From the NCBI GenBank assembly GCA_001818365.1, contig MHKK01000043.1, positions 1 through 5,300 of the forward strand: a stretch of DNA of 5,300 nt, read 5' to 3'. Origin of the DNA: Candidatus Komeilibacteria bacterium RIFCSPHIGHO2_01_FULL_52_14 (GTDB taxonomy: Bacteria; Patescibacteriota; Patescibacteriia; UBA1558; 2-01-FULL-52-15). A program made the translations under genes and the position numbers. The first letter of the stretch is position 1; the number at the start of each line of letters is the position of its first letter. Of the stretch, positions 1 through 5,300 are shown piece by piece. The notes beneath the pieces were generated by a model. That model did no database searches. It worked only from the letters and a program-made list of their open reading frames with translations, and was not told the DNA's origin.

Positions 1-872
1 TACGCCGCACCGATTTGAAGAGCGGAATTAAAGTGCAACCCGTCGGGAAATAGCACGCCCCAAGGTCCAAAACCGTTCTCACTCGAATCAATATCGTACC
101 CGAAGGGCCGGTTCGTACCCAAAAGATACGTCATCAATTTCCATCCAAACGAGCCAAGAATGGCGTACATAGAAAATAGAATGACGTACGCGCGAACTCG
201 ATGCGTCCGGTTCAGGAGAAGCGGTGAAAGCAAAACAAGGGGCATAACCCACAGCACTTCAAAACCGCGTATTGATAACGCGCCAAGGCAAGCTACGTGC
301 GCCAGAGCAAACAAGCTATATGACGATCGCCTGACTGCCAGGTGGTACAGATAACAAGCAATCAGAAGAACGCCTGCAAACAGGACATTCGGCATCATCG
401 ACTCGTTTGTGTAATACCACCACGACGGATGAATTGCCAACAACCCCTCGGCAATAACTGCTGTCTGCGAGTCGAACAGGTCTGCGAGAAGAAGGTAGAA
501 AACAAAAAGCGCGATTGCCGCAAAAACCAGAGTCAGAAACGGAATAAGGTTTATGAACAGCACTCTGCTGATCAGTCCGTAGAACACAGGCATACCGGGA
601 AATCCGACAGGAATAAGGTACCCGTTCTCTACGCGGGTGCTTCGCGTGCTTAACAATGACCGATAGGGTTCATCAAAATCCGCTGCCGGCATCCGCAAAC
701 TGCCCGTTCGGTAGAAATTGACCGCAAAGTGATAATTGGCATTGGCATCCGGGGAATTAAAAACGCCGTTCAGACCGCCGTCCCAAACGAGGGCGCTCTG
801 AACCGCGACAAACAGGACGGTGATAAGCAGCGCCAGCAGAGGTACCCCCGATTTCGGTAGCTGTACTGTCAT
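1..872 (-). CDS. GT-C family membrane glycosyltransferase (PMT/ArnT-like, GT39-type), N-terminal 290 residues, 3' end beyond left edge
   Basis: I translated this by reverse-complementing the left 872 bases: 290 codons run from ATG (872-870) to the edge without a stop. A first membrane helix (about residues 10-29) is followed by an outside loop with SPDANANYHFA (D42, Y47, H48) and TGSLRMP (56-62). This matches the first outer loop of GT-C enzymes, where an Asp is catalytic. More hydrophobic segments follow at about 104-131, 138-150, 160-179, 186-220 and 227-250, with HPSWWYYTNESMMP at 148-161. GT-C enzymes transfer a sugar from a polyprenyl-phosphate donor on the outer membrane face; donor and acceptor here are unknown. 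The start is firm: upstream in frame there is a TAA at 917-915 and no ATG, GTG or TTG between it and 872. There is no Shine-Dalgarno sequence. GT-C members are typically 450-700 residues, so roughly half may be missing. Family call fairly sure, specificity unknown. Confidence 0.82.
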   Translation of the reverse strand, partial: MTVQLPKSGVPLLALLITVLFVAVQSALVWDGGLNGVFNSPDANANYHFAVNFYRTGSLRMPAADFDEPYRSLLSTRSTRVENGYLIPVGFPGMPVFYGLISRVLFINLIPFLTLVFAAIALFVFYLLLADLFDSQTAVIAEGLLAIHPSWWYYTNESMMPNVLFAGVLLIACYLYHLAVRRSSYSLFALAHVACLGALSIRGFEVLWVMPLVLLSPLLLNRTHRVRAYVILFSMYAILGSFGWKLMTYLLGTNRPFGYDIDSSENGFGPWGVLFPDGLHFNSALQIGAA

Positions 873-878
873 GGTATC

Positions 879-887
879 AGTATAGCA
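879..887 (-). promoter_or_regulatory. Extended -10 promoter element for the leftward GT-C gene, predicted leaderless
   Basis: On the minus strand the sequence TGC-TATACT (887 to 879) fits the extended -10 pattern TGn-TATAAT with 5 of 6 matches in the hexamer. Six bases (GATACC) separate it from the ATG at 872, so the expected transcription start falls on the A of ATG. No convincing -35 hexamer lies 16-18 bp upstream, which is tolerable for an extended -10 promoter. Seen: motif and spacing. Inferred: promoter activity and a leaderless transcript. Confidence 0.6.
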
Positions 888-893
888 GACGCG

Positions 894-921
894 TTGTCGA
901 AAAAGATACGTATGTTAGTAT
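894..921 (+). promoter_or_regulatory. Promoter of the rightward membrane-protein gene, extended -10, predicted leaderless
   Basis: TTGTCG (894-899, 4 of 6 matches to TTGACA) lies 16 bp before TAGTAT (916-921, 4 of 6 to TATAAT), which is preceded by TG-T at 913-915 to make an extended -10. Six bases separate the hexamer from the ATG at 928, the same geometry as the promoter on the other strand. An alternative -10, TATGTT at 911-916, would give a leader of only about 5 nt. In either case there is no room for a Shine-Dalgarno site on the transcript. Confidence 0.5.
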
Positions 922-929
922 GCATGCAT
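906..929. repeat. Two perfect short palindromes at the promoter and start of the rightward gene
   Basis: ATACGTAT (906-913) and ATGCATGCAT (920-929) are perfect palindromes 6 bp apart. They flank and overlap the -10 of the rightward gene and its start codon. A repressor bound here would block that promoter, but short AT/GC-alternating palindromes also occur by chance. Seen as sequence; the operator role is speculative. Confidence 0.25.
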
Positions 930-2982
930 GATTCTCAAGTCCACTATTACGACATGGTATGCGTTTATCGCCATTGAAATTGCGGGACTCCTTGCCATCA
1001 CGCTACCGGTACGGACACTCTCGCTCGTCTCGGCTCTTGTCTATGTTCTCCTTGCAAGTATCTGCTTCGGCTTACGGTATGCTCCGCGCAGGCAATTCTC
1101 GCTCACCTGGGCACTCGGAGCGCTTATCTTCCTGAGCGCCATTGTCATTGTCGGTTCGGCCGTATTTTATCTTTTTACCCTTTCACAATTCGGGATCACA
1201 GCCACGATCGTGAGCGTGCCGCTTATCATACTCGGCTCCGGAAATCTGCATTTACCGAACCTCACACGGCCAAAAAACGTACGCTGGTATTCCCCGGTCG
1301 TTTTTATTTTGGCGCTTTGTATCGCCCTTTTTCTTTTTTATATCCTTACCTCGTCTTCCGCGCACGGTGCGACTGTTTCACCCTGGCAATCGGTACCACA
1401 TGTGGTTTACTTCCTCTATTTCATAATGATGCTTGCCGGGCTGGCAGCTTTGCTCAGCGGTTCCGTACCGTCATTGTTCACCCCGCTTTATTTGCTTGCC
1501 TTCTCCGTTGCGCCACTGGTATTTCCGCTCGGTTTCGGTTTCGATCCTTTTATACATCACGCCAGTGAGGAAATCATCGCAGCAACCGGAACGTTGAGTC
1601 CCTTGCCGTTGTATTATGTCGGTTACTACGTACTGATCGTCATTGCTTCCAGTGTTTTTCGGCTGCCCGTAGCGATTCTCGACGTCTGGATGCTCCCCTT
1701 ACTCGCGTCCAGCATCATACCGGTCCTCATGTCCGGCTCGTTTCGCTATTCGGTCGTACAGCGCACCTATGCGTCCTGTGCGCCGCTCTTGCCGTTGCTG
1801 ATTCCGTTCTCCTATCTTATTCAGTCGACCCCGCAGGCGCTTTCCTATCTGTGGCTCCTCGCCTTGATCCTGATTGTGTTCCTTCGGGTGCACGTTCCTC
1901 GGATGGTTTCTCCGTGGATCATGGTACTCCTTGGCTTTGCCGCATTTTTCATGCATCCGCTCACCGGTATCGTTGCATTGACACTCGCGTTCTCAATGAC
2001 CGTGTACGAGAGATTCCGCTCACCGCTTCAGCGCTCACGACTGTATCTCGTCTCTTTTTTTGCCACGGCCGCGGGGATCCCCGCATCCCTATATACGGCT
2101 TCCCTGTTCTCGCGTGAGCTTTCCATTCAATTCGCTCCATTTTCATTCGCTGCCGGATCGATAACGGGACCGCTGTTCAGGTACGTAGTTCTGGACGATC
2201 TCGTGTACAATTTTTACGGCATCCTGCCGCTGGTCATTTTGCTCACCGCTGCTTTCGGTATGAGGGAACTTGCAGGGGGCTTTCGACATGGTCTGGGCTT
2301 GCTTGTCTCAACCGCCCTCGGCACCCTTACCGCAGCGTGGGTGATACGATCAATGTTCGTATTCAATTTTAAACCGAACGAACAGTCGATCTTTTCCGAT
2401 CGCATTCTGATCATCTGTCTGCTGCTCCTCGTTCCATTTTTATGCCAGGCACTCCTGGCCCTGATCCGTCGGGTTCGCCCACAGGGACTTATGAGCACAG
2501 CCGTCATGGTCGTGCTGTTCTCCGCGATCGCAACGGCCTCCTGGTATCTTTCCTACCCGCGTTTTGATACGCACAGCCAAAGCAAAGGATATCATGCAAC
2601 AGCCACGGATTTTTCGGCTGTCCATCTCGTTCAGGCCGATTCCGGCACGCGGCCCTACGTCGTGTTGACGAATCAAACGGTCAGCGGCGTTGCCGTGCAG
2701 GAATTCGGGTTTGCACACTACTATCAGGATCAGTTTTACTATCCTCTACCGACCAGCTCACGGCTATACGGATTGTACGAGGACTTGGCGAAACCGGACT
2801 CGAACGTATTATCCATTCTCACGTCGGTACGTCAGCTCACCGGAGTTTCAGATATATACTTCGTACTGAACAACTATTGGGACTCCGCCGACCGAGTTCG
2901 TGACCACATTGCGCCCTATGCTCTGCGAACCTATACCAGCGGACGAGAGACAACAACTATCTATAAGCTTCGAGCACAGTAA
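928..2982 (+). CDS. Large polytopic membrane protein with GT-C-like loop and exported C-terminal domain
   Basis: 684 residues. About 16 hydrophobic helices fill residues 8-541 (for example 10-28, 32-48, 61-84, 121-140, 157-178, 183-202, 248-267, 302-320, 371-392, 426-443, 456-474, 491-512, 521-541). The last about 140 residues are mostly polar and, after the final helix, probably lie outside the cell. Residues 205-224 carry F-D-P-F-I-H-H-A, then ATGTLSP, resembling the Asp-bearing first outer loop of GT-C glycosyltransferases such as STT3, and paralleling D42...TGSLRMP in the divergently encoded neighbour. Other notable motifs are HPLTG (343-347), DD (423-424) and SDR (489-491). The C-terminal part is rich in aromatics (YYQDQFYYPLPT, 598-609). 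The start is fixed by an in-frame TAG at 916-918 and no other start codon before ATG 928. No Shine-Dalgarno sequence. I recognise no named family with certainty; a GT-C-fold enzyme of envelope glycan assembly is my best reading, with a flippase or polymerase as alternatives. Confidence 0.85.
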   Translation: MILKSTITTWYAFIAIEIAGLLAITLPVRTLSLVSALVYVLLASICFGLRYAPRRQFSLTWALGALIFLSAIVIVGSAVFYLFTLSQFGITATIVSVPLIILGSGNLHLPNLTRPKNVRWYSPVVFILALCIALFLFYILTSSSAHGATVSPWQSVPHVVYFLYFIMMLAGLAALLSGSVPSLFTPLYLLAFSVAPLVFPLGFGFDPFIHHASEEIIAATGTLSPLPLYYVGYYVLIVIASSVFRLPVAILDVWMLPLLASSIIPVLMSGSFRYSVVQRTYASCAPLLPLLIPFSYLIQSTPQALSYLWLLALILIVFLRVHVPRMVSPWIMVLLGFAAFFMHPLTGIVALTLAFSMTVYERFRSPLQRSRLYLVSFFATAAGIPASLYTASLFSRELSIQFAPFSFAAGSITGPLFRYVVLDDLVYNFYGILPLVILLTAAFGMRELAGGFRHGLGLLVSTALGTLTAAWVIRSMFVFNFKPNEQSIFSDRILIICLLLLVPFLCQALLALIRRVRPQGLMSTAVMVVLFSAIATASWYLSYPRFDTHSQSKGYHATATDFSAVHLVQADSGTRPYVVLTNQTVSGVAVQEFGFAHYYQDQFYYPLPTSSRLYGLYEDLAKPDSNVLSILTSVRQLTGVSDIYFVLNNYWDSADRVRDHIAPYALRTYTSGRETTTIYKLRAQ
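2957..2982. other. 26-bp tail-to-tail overlap of convergent genes
   Basis: The rightward membrane-protein gene stops with TAA at 2980-2982, while the leftward GT4 gene stops with TAG (2959-2957). The last eight codons plus stop of each therefore share DNA. I see no hairpin followed by a T-run on either strand within about 60 bp, so no intrinsic terminator can be assigned, and the two transcripts probably overlap as antisense RNAs at their 3' ends. Confidence 0.85.
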
Positions 2983-4159
2983 GGAGCCGGGAGCAGTATT
3001 CGGCAACCGATGCATTTTCGATGCTTGATCTAGCCACGGCTGCTGCCCGACGGATTTCATCGCGATGTGCGGCAAGCCATTCGATGAGCCTCTGGAGTTC
3101 GCTCCATTGCTCTACGGGAAAAATCCAACCGTTCGTGCCTACCCGAATCAGTTCCTTCGCGCCGCCAATATCCGAAGCTATGACCGGAACGCCGTGCGAG
3201 AGCGCTTCGAGCACGACCGTCGGAGAATTATCATAACAAAGCGTTGGAACAACGACGATATCCGATTCGCTCAACTTAAGCTCCACGTCCGCATGTGTCC
3301 GCCAGCCCAGAAGCGTTATCCTCGGGTCTTCCTCTGCCTTCTTTCGCAGCTGCAGTAGCAAGGGTCCGCTCCCAATAACGGCCAGGGAGACGGGAACTCG
3401 CGTCGATCGCACAACATCAGCCAACTGCATGATACCTTTGCCCGGCGTCAGTTGCCCGATATACAATAGTCGAAGTTCATCGTGCGGCACCTGCCGTCGC
3501 GGTACGGTAGCGGGCATTCGGATCGGATTCGTCATGATTTTCGATTCTACCGCCTCGAAAAAACGGTGCCGGCGGTAAAAATCAAGCAGGAATTTGGAAG
3601 GAGAAATGACGACCGAGACGGTGGAAAACAATTTTCGCATCAGAGCATGATATCCGGCGCACCTGAGAAAAAAATGTCGTAGACCGAACTCGTGACCGTG
3701 GAGAATGATCCCGCTTGGCTCGACAAGCTGCACGTCATGCAACACGTGCACATGACGAATACCAAGACGGTGCAACAGAACCGGCATCAAAAAACCGATA
3801 CCGGTTAGGTTATGCGTTATGACGACATCTGGTCGTTCCTTTACCAAAATCCTTCGTACGCAGTAATAGGAATGGAGGTTAAGCATGTCGATACAGCGCC
3901 ACAGAGCCCTAATGACAAGCGGGAACCGGTAATCCGACAGGTAGAAATATAGGTTCAGCGGAAAGAAACGATAGATCTTGATGCCGTCATCAACCCGCTC
4001 GCGAGGAATTAACGACCGCATACCTTCGAATGGCTGCGTGCTGACGACAAAAACATGTTGGAGACGCTCCGAAAGTCCCTGCGCCATGGTACGCGCAATG
4101 ACCTCGGCTCCTCCGCGGACGAACGGAGGATACAAATTCGAAATAATACCGATTTTCAT
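2957..4159 (-). CDS. GT4-family glycosyltransferase (GT-B fold), second gene of the leftward pair
   Basis: 400 residues, full length for the family (about 350-420). The N-terminal Rossmann domain opens with MKIGIISNLYPPFVRGGAE (glycine-rich acceptor/donor loop, GGAE at 16-19) and holds THN (115-117) and LHDV (140-143). The C-terminal domain starts near 229 with LLYIGQLTPGKG (231-242), then VIGSGP (261-266), LLGW (283-286), and the nucleotide-sugar site YDNSPTVVLEALSHGVPVIASD (309-330). GT4 enzymes are retaining transferases using nucleotide sugars in the cytosol or at the inner membrane face. Two oddities: the EX7E motif reads DX7E (D310, E318), and the usual GRL Arg before KG is Gln236. No signal peptide. 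The start is an ATG whose last bases form the TGA stop of the upstream gene; CCATCCCGCT precedes it, with no Shine-Dalgarno site, so translation by coupling is likely. Sugar and acceptor unknown. Confidence 0.93.
   Translation of the reverse strand: MKIGIISNLYPPFVRGGAEVIARTMAQGLSERLQHVFVVSTQPFEGMRSLIPRERVDDGIKIYRFFPLNLYFYLSDYRFPLVIRALWRCIDMLNLHSYYCVRRILVKERPDVVITHNLTGIGFLMPVLLHRLGIRHVHVLHDVQLVEPSGIILHGHEFGLRHFFLRCAGYHALMRKLFSTVSVVISPSKFLLDFYRRHRFFEAVESKIMTNPIRMPATVPRRQVPHDELRLLYIGQLTPGKGIMQLADVVRSTRVPVSLAVIGSGPLLLQLRKKAEEDPRITLLGWRTHADVELKLSESDIVVVPTLCYDNSPTVVLEALSHGVPVIASDIGGAKELIRVGTNGWIFPVEQWSELQRLIEWLAAHRDEIRRAAAVARSSIENASVAEYCSRLLTVLEAYR
4156..4159 (-). other. ATGA stop/start overlap joining the two GT4 genes
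   Basis: On the minus strand, 4159-4156 reads ATGA: the start codon of the downstream GT4 overlaps the TGA stop of the upstream GT4. No ribosome binding site precedes the second gene, so terminating ribosomes probably restart here, keeping the two enzymes in step. The overlap also shows that TGA is read as stop in this organism. Confidence 0.9.
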
Positions 4160-5300
4160 AGCGGGATGGTCGTGTATAAATTGTGAATCTGTTTACCGAT
4201 AAGGTCCCAGGTGAATTGCTTGGTTACGCGCAATCTCCCCTGTACCCCGAACTCATTGCCGACCTGCGGATTTTCGAGCAAAAATCTCAGGTGCTTGGCA
4301 AGGGTCGCCACGTGGCGGGGTTTAAACAGAAGGCCCGTCACGTCTTTCTGAACGACGCTTCGAACGCCCGGAAGGTCCGAAGCCACCACCGGCAGGCCCG
4401 ATGACATTGCTTCAAGAGCCGCGATACCGAATGATTCGGAACTGTCGATCGACGAAAGGACGAATACGTCCGCAAGATTATAGTACAAAGGGAGCCAGTC
4501 GTCCGAAACGCTTCCGGCGAAAATGATCTTTCTCTCCAGGCCAAAGCTCACTGCAAGACTCTCAAAGCTTTTCCGAAGATTTCCGTCGCCAACGATAAGC
4601 AAGCGGTATACGTCGTTGGATGCTATCAGCTGAAAGGCCTTGATCAGATAATTGACTCCTTTAAAATAGTGGGCGCGGTCGAGTCCGCCGACAAAAAGAA
4701 CCACTTTTTTATTATGAAGTCGGTGCCGCTCGATCAAATCTCGATTTCGCATACGAGGGCGAAAAACCTCCGCATTGACACCGAGCGGTATGACGATGAA
4801 TTTGTGGGGCTCGGCCTGTAGCCGTTCCTTCAATGCCGATTGCTGGGCATAATCGATCGTCGTGACGATAATTTTCTCGGCAGCGTCGAGGATCCGCGGC
4901 ATGACCCTGTTCGTGTGAACGGTAAAGAATTTTTTCATAAGACCTTCTCCGACGACGTCCATGTGATAGTGGATTACGAGCGGAAAGCGCAATCGTCGCT
5001 GAGCCAGGTACACCATTTCTGCTCCTCCGAAAAACGGGTAGTGCAAATGAATTATATCGAATCGCTTCAAACGCCAAAAAAGCTGCGGCACAAAAGACGC
5101 GTTCCCGTAATACAGCCAGGGCGTCAGCGACTCGACTTGAAACGGCAAGCTATTGTACAAACTCTCGGAACCGGGTTTCTGTGACGTTAAAACAGTCACC
5201 CGATCGCCGAGCTGAGCCAACTCCCAGCAGAGATGGTATGCGGAATTTCCGATACCGCCCCGGTAGGGCGGAAATGTTGAAACAATATGTGCGACGCGCA
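4156..5300 (-). CDS. GT4-family glycosyltransferase (GT-B fold), first gene of the pair, start codon at right edge
   Basis: The frame is open to the right edge. Codons from 5298 give RVAHIVSTFPPYRGGIGN, the textbook N-terminal strand and Gly-Gly loop of a GT4 enzyme, and the two edge bases read TG. The start is therefore probably an NTG codon at 5301-5299, giving about 381 residues. Counting that as residue 1: GGIGN 15-19, LHYPFFGG 86-93, HYHMD 111-115, PLGVN 172-176, VGGLDRAHYFKG 204-215, VGDG 237-240, FAGSVSDD 261-268, and SESFGIAALEAMSSGLP 288-304 with the EX7E pair E289/E297. All family landmarks are present and no disruption is seen. It is a soluble or membrane-associated retaining transferase using a nucleotide sugar, likely building a lipid-linked or surface glycan with the coupled downstream GT4. 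The TTG at 5220 is an internal Leu codon, not the start. Promoter not in the window. Confidence 0.93.
   Translation of the reverse strand, partial: RVAHIVSTFPPYRGGIGNSAYHLCWELAQLGDRVTVLTSQKPGSESLYNSLPFQVESLTPWLYYGNASFVPQLFWRLKRFDIIHLHYPFFGGAEMVYLAQRRLRFPLVIHYHMDVVGEGLMKKFFTVHTNRVMPRILDAAEKIIVTTIDYAQQSALKERLQAEPHKFIVIPLGVNAEVFRPRMRNRDLIERHRLHNKKVVLFVGGLDRAHYFKGVNYLIKAFQLIASNDVYRLLIVGDGNLRKSFESLAVSFGLERKIIFAGSVSDDWLPLYYNLADVFVLSSIDSSESFGIAALEAMSSGLPVVASDLPGVRSVVQKDVTGLLFKPRHVATLAKHLRFLLENPQVGNEFGVQGRLRVTKQFTWDLIGKQIHNLYTTIPL

Noticed and set aside
121..131. AAAAGATACGT repeated at 901-911
   Set aside because: A few identical 11-mers are expected by chance in a window of this size; one copy is inside a coding region.
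342..653. 103-codon plus-strand ORF at the left end
   Set aside because: It is the antisense shadow of the minus-strand GT-C gene; its protein is charged and low in hydrophobic pattern with no domain, while the minus frame gives clear membrane helices and a GT-C loop.
2981..2986. AAGGAG Shine-Dalgarno-like motif right after the membrane-protein stop
   Set aside because: The only plus-strand starts downstream open short ORFs antisense to the GT4 gene, so the motif is probably chance.
4712..5077. 121-codon minus-strand ORF in another frame
   Set aside because: Out-of-frame shadow within the upstream GT4 gene; Arg/Ser-rich with no domain.
4840..5184. 114-codon plus-strand ORF
   Set aside because: It lies wholly opposite a GT4 gene with all family motifs intact, and the product shows no recognisable feature.
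5218..5220. TTG as start codon of the upstream GT4
   Set aside because: The open frame continues upstream with a canonical GT4 N-terminus; this TTG is an internal Leu codon in WELAQLGD.
1..5300. Search for defence systems, CRISPR, tRNA, insertion sequences, retroelements or phage genes
   Set aside because: Apart from the 55-bp spacer all DNA is covered by four intact or edge-cut glycosylation-type genes; no repeats, inverted ends or RNA folds of these kinds were seen.

Overview
This window is a surface-glycan or cell-envelope glycosylation locus of a bacterium. It is almost fully coding and holds four protein genes: two multi-spanning membrane proteins of GT-C glycosyltransferase type and two cytosolic GT-B (GT4) glycosyltransferases. 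No RNA gene, mobile element, CRISPR array or phage gene is visible. By eye, base composition is near half G+C. TAA, TAG and TGA each end a gene, and the TGA sits in an ATGA stop/start overlap, so the standard bacterial code applies and the TGA=Gly code is excluded. From memory, the style of the proteins (a 'SPD-x-N-x-N-Y' GT-C loop, a long membrane protein with a 'DPFIHHA' loop and exported C-terminal domain, a GT4 with 'YDNSP') resembles Patescibacteria/Candidate Phyla Radiation genomes. That placement is an inference and was not tested by a search.

Layout, left to right. Positions 1-872 (minus strand) hold the first 290 codons of a GT-C family membrane glycosyltransferase that runs off the left edge. 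Positions 873-927 are a 55-bp divergent intergenic region, the only non-coding stretch in the window. It carries two extended -10 promoter-like elements pointing outward, each ending 6 nt before an ATG. This predicts leaderless mRNAs for both flanking genes; neither has a Shine-Dalgarno sequence, and in-frame upstream stops leave no alternative start. Positions 928-2982 (plus) encode a 684-residue membrane protein with about 16 transmembrane helices and an exported C-terminal domain. Positions 2957-4159 and 4156-5300 (both minus) are two GT4 glycosyltransferases. They overlap by 4 nt (ATGA) and are read right to left as part of an operon entering from the right. The downstream one overlaps the convergent membrane-protein gene by 26 bp at the 3' ends.

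Working model (inference): the two GT4 enzymes add sugars from nucleotide donors to a lipid-linked glycan on the cytosolic face. The two membrane proteins act from the outer face of the membrane, where GT-C enzymes use polyprenyl-phosphate-linked sugars. Donor, acceptor and final glycan cannot be read from the sequence. The points most worth a second look are the mirror-image leaderless promoters, the GT-C-like loop placed unusually deep (residue 206) in the 684-residue protein, and the likelihood that the right edge cuts through the start codon of the upstream GT4 gene.
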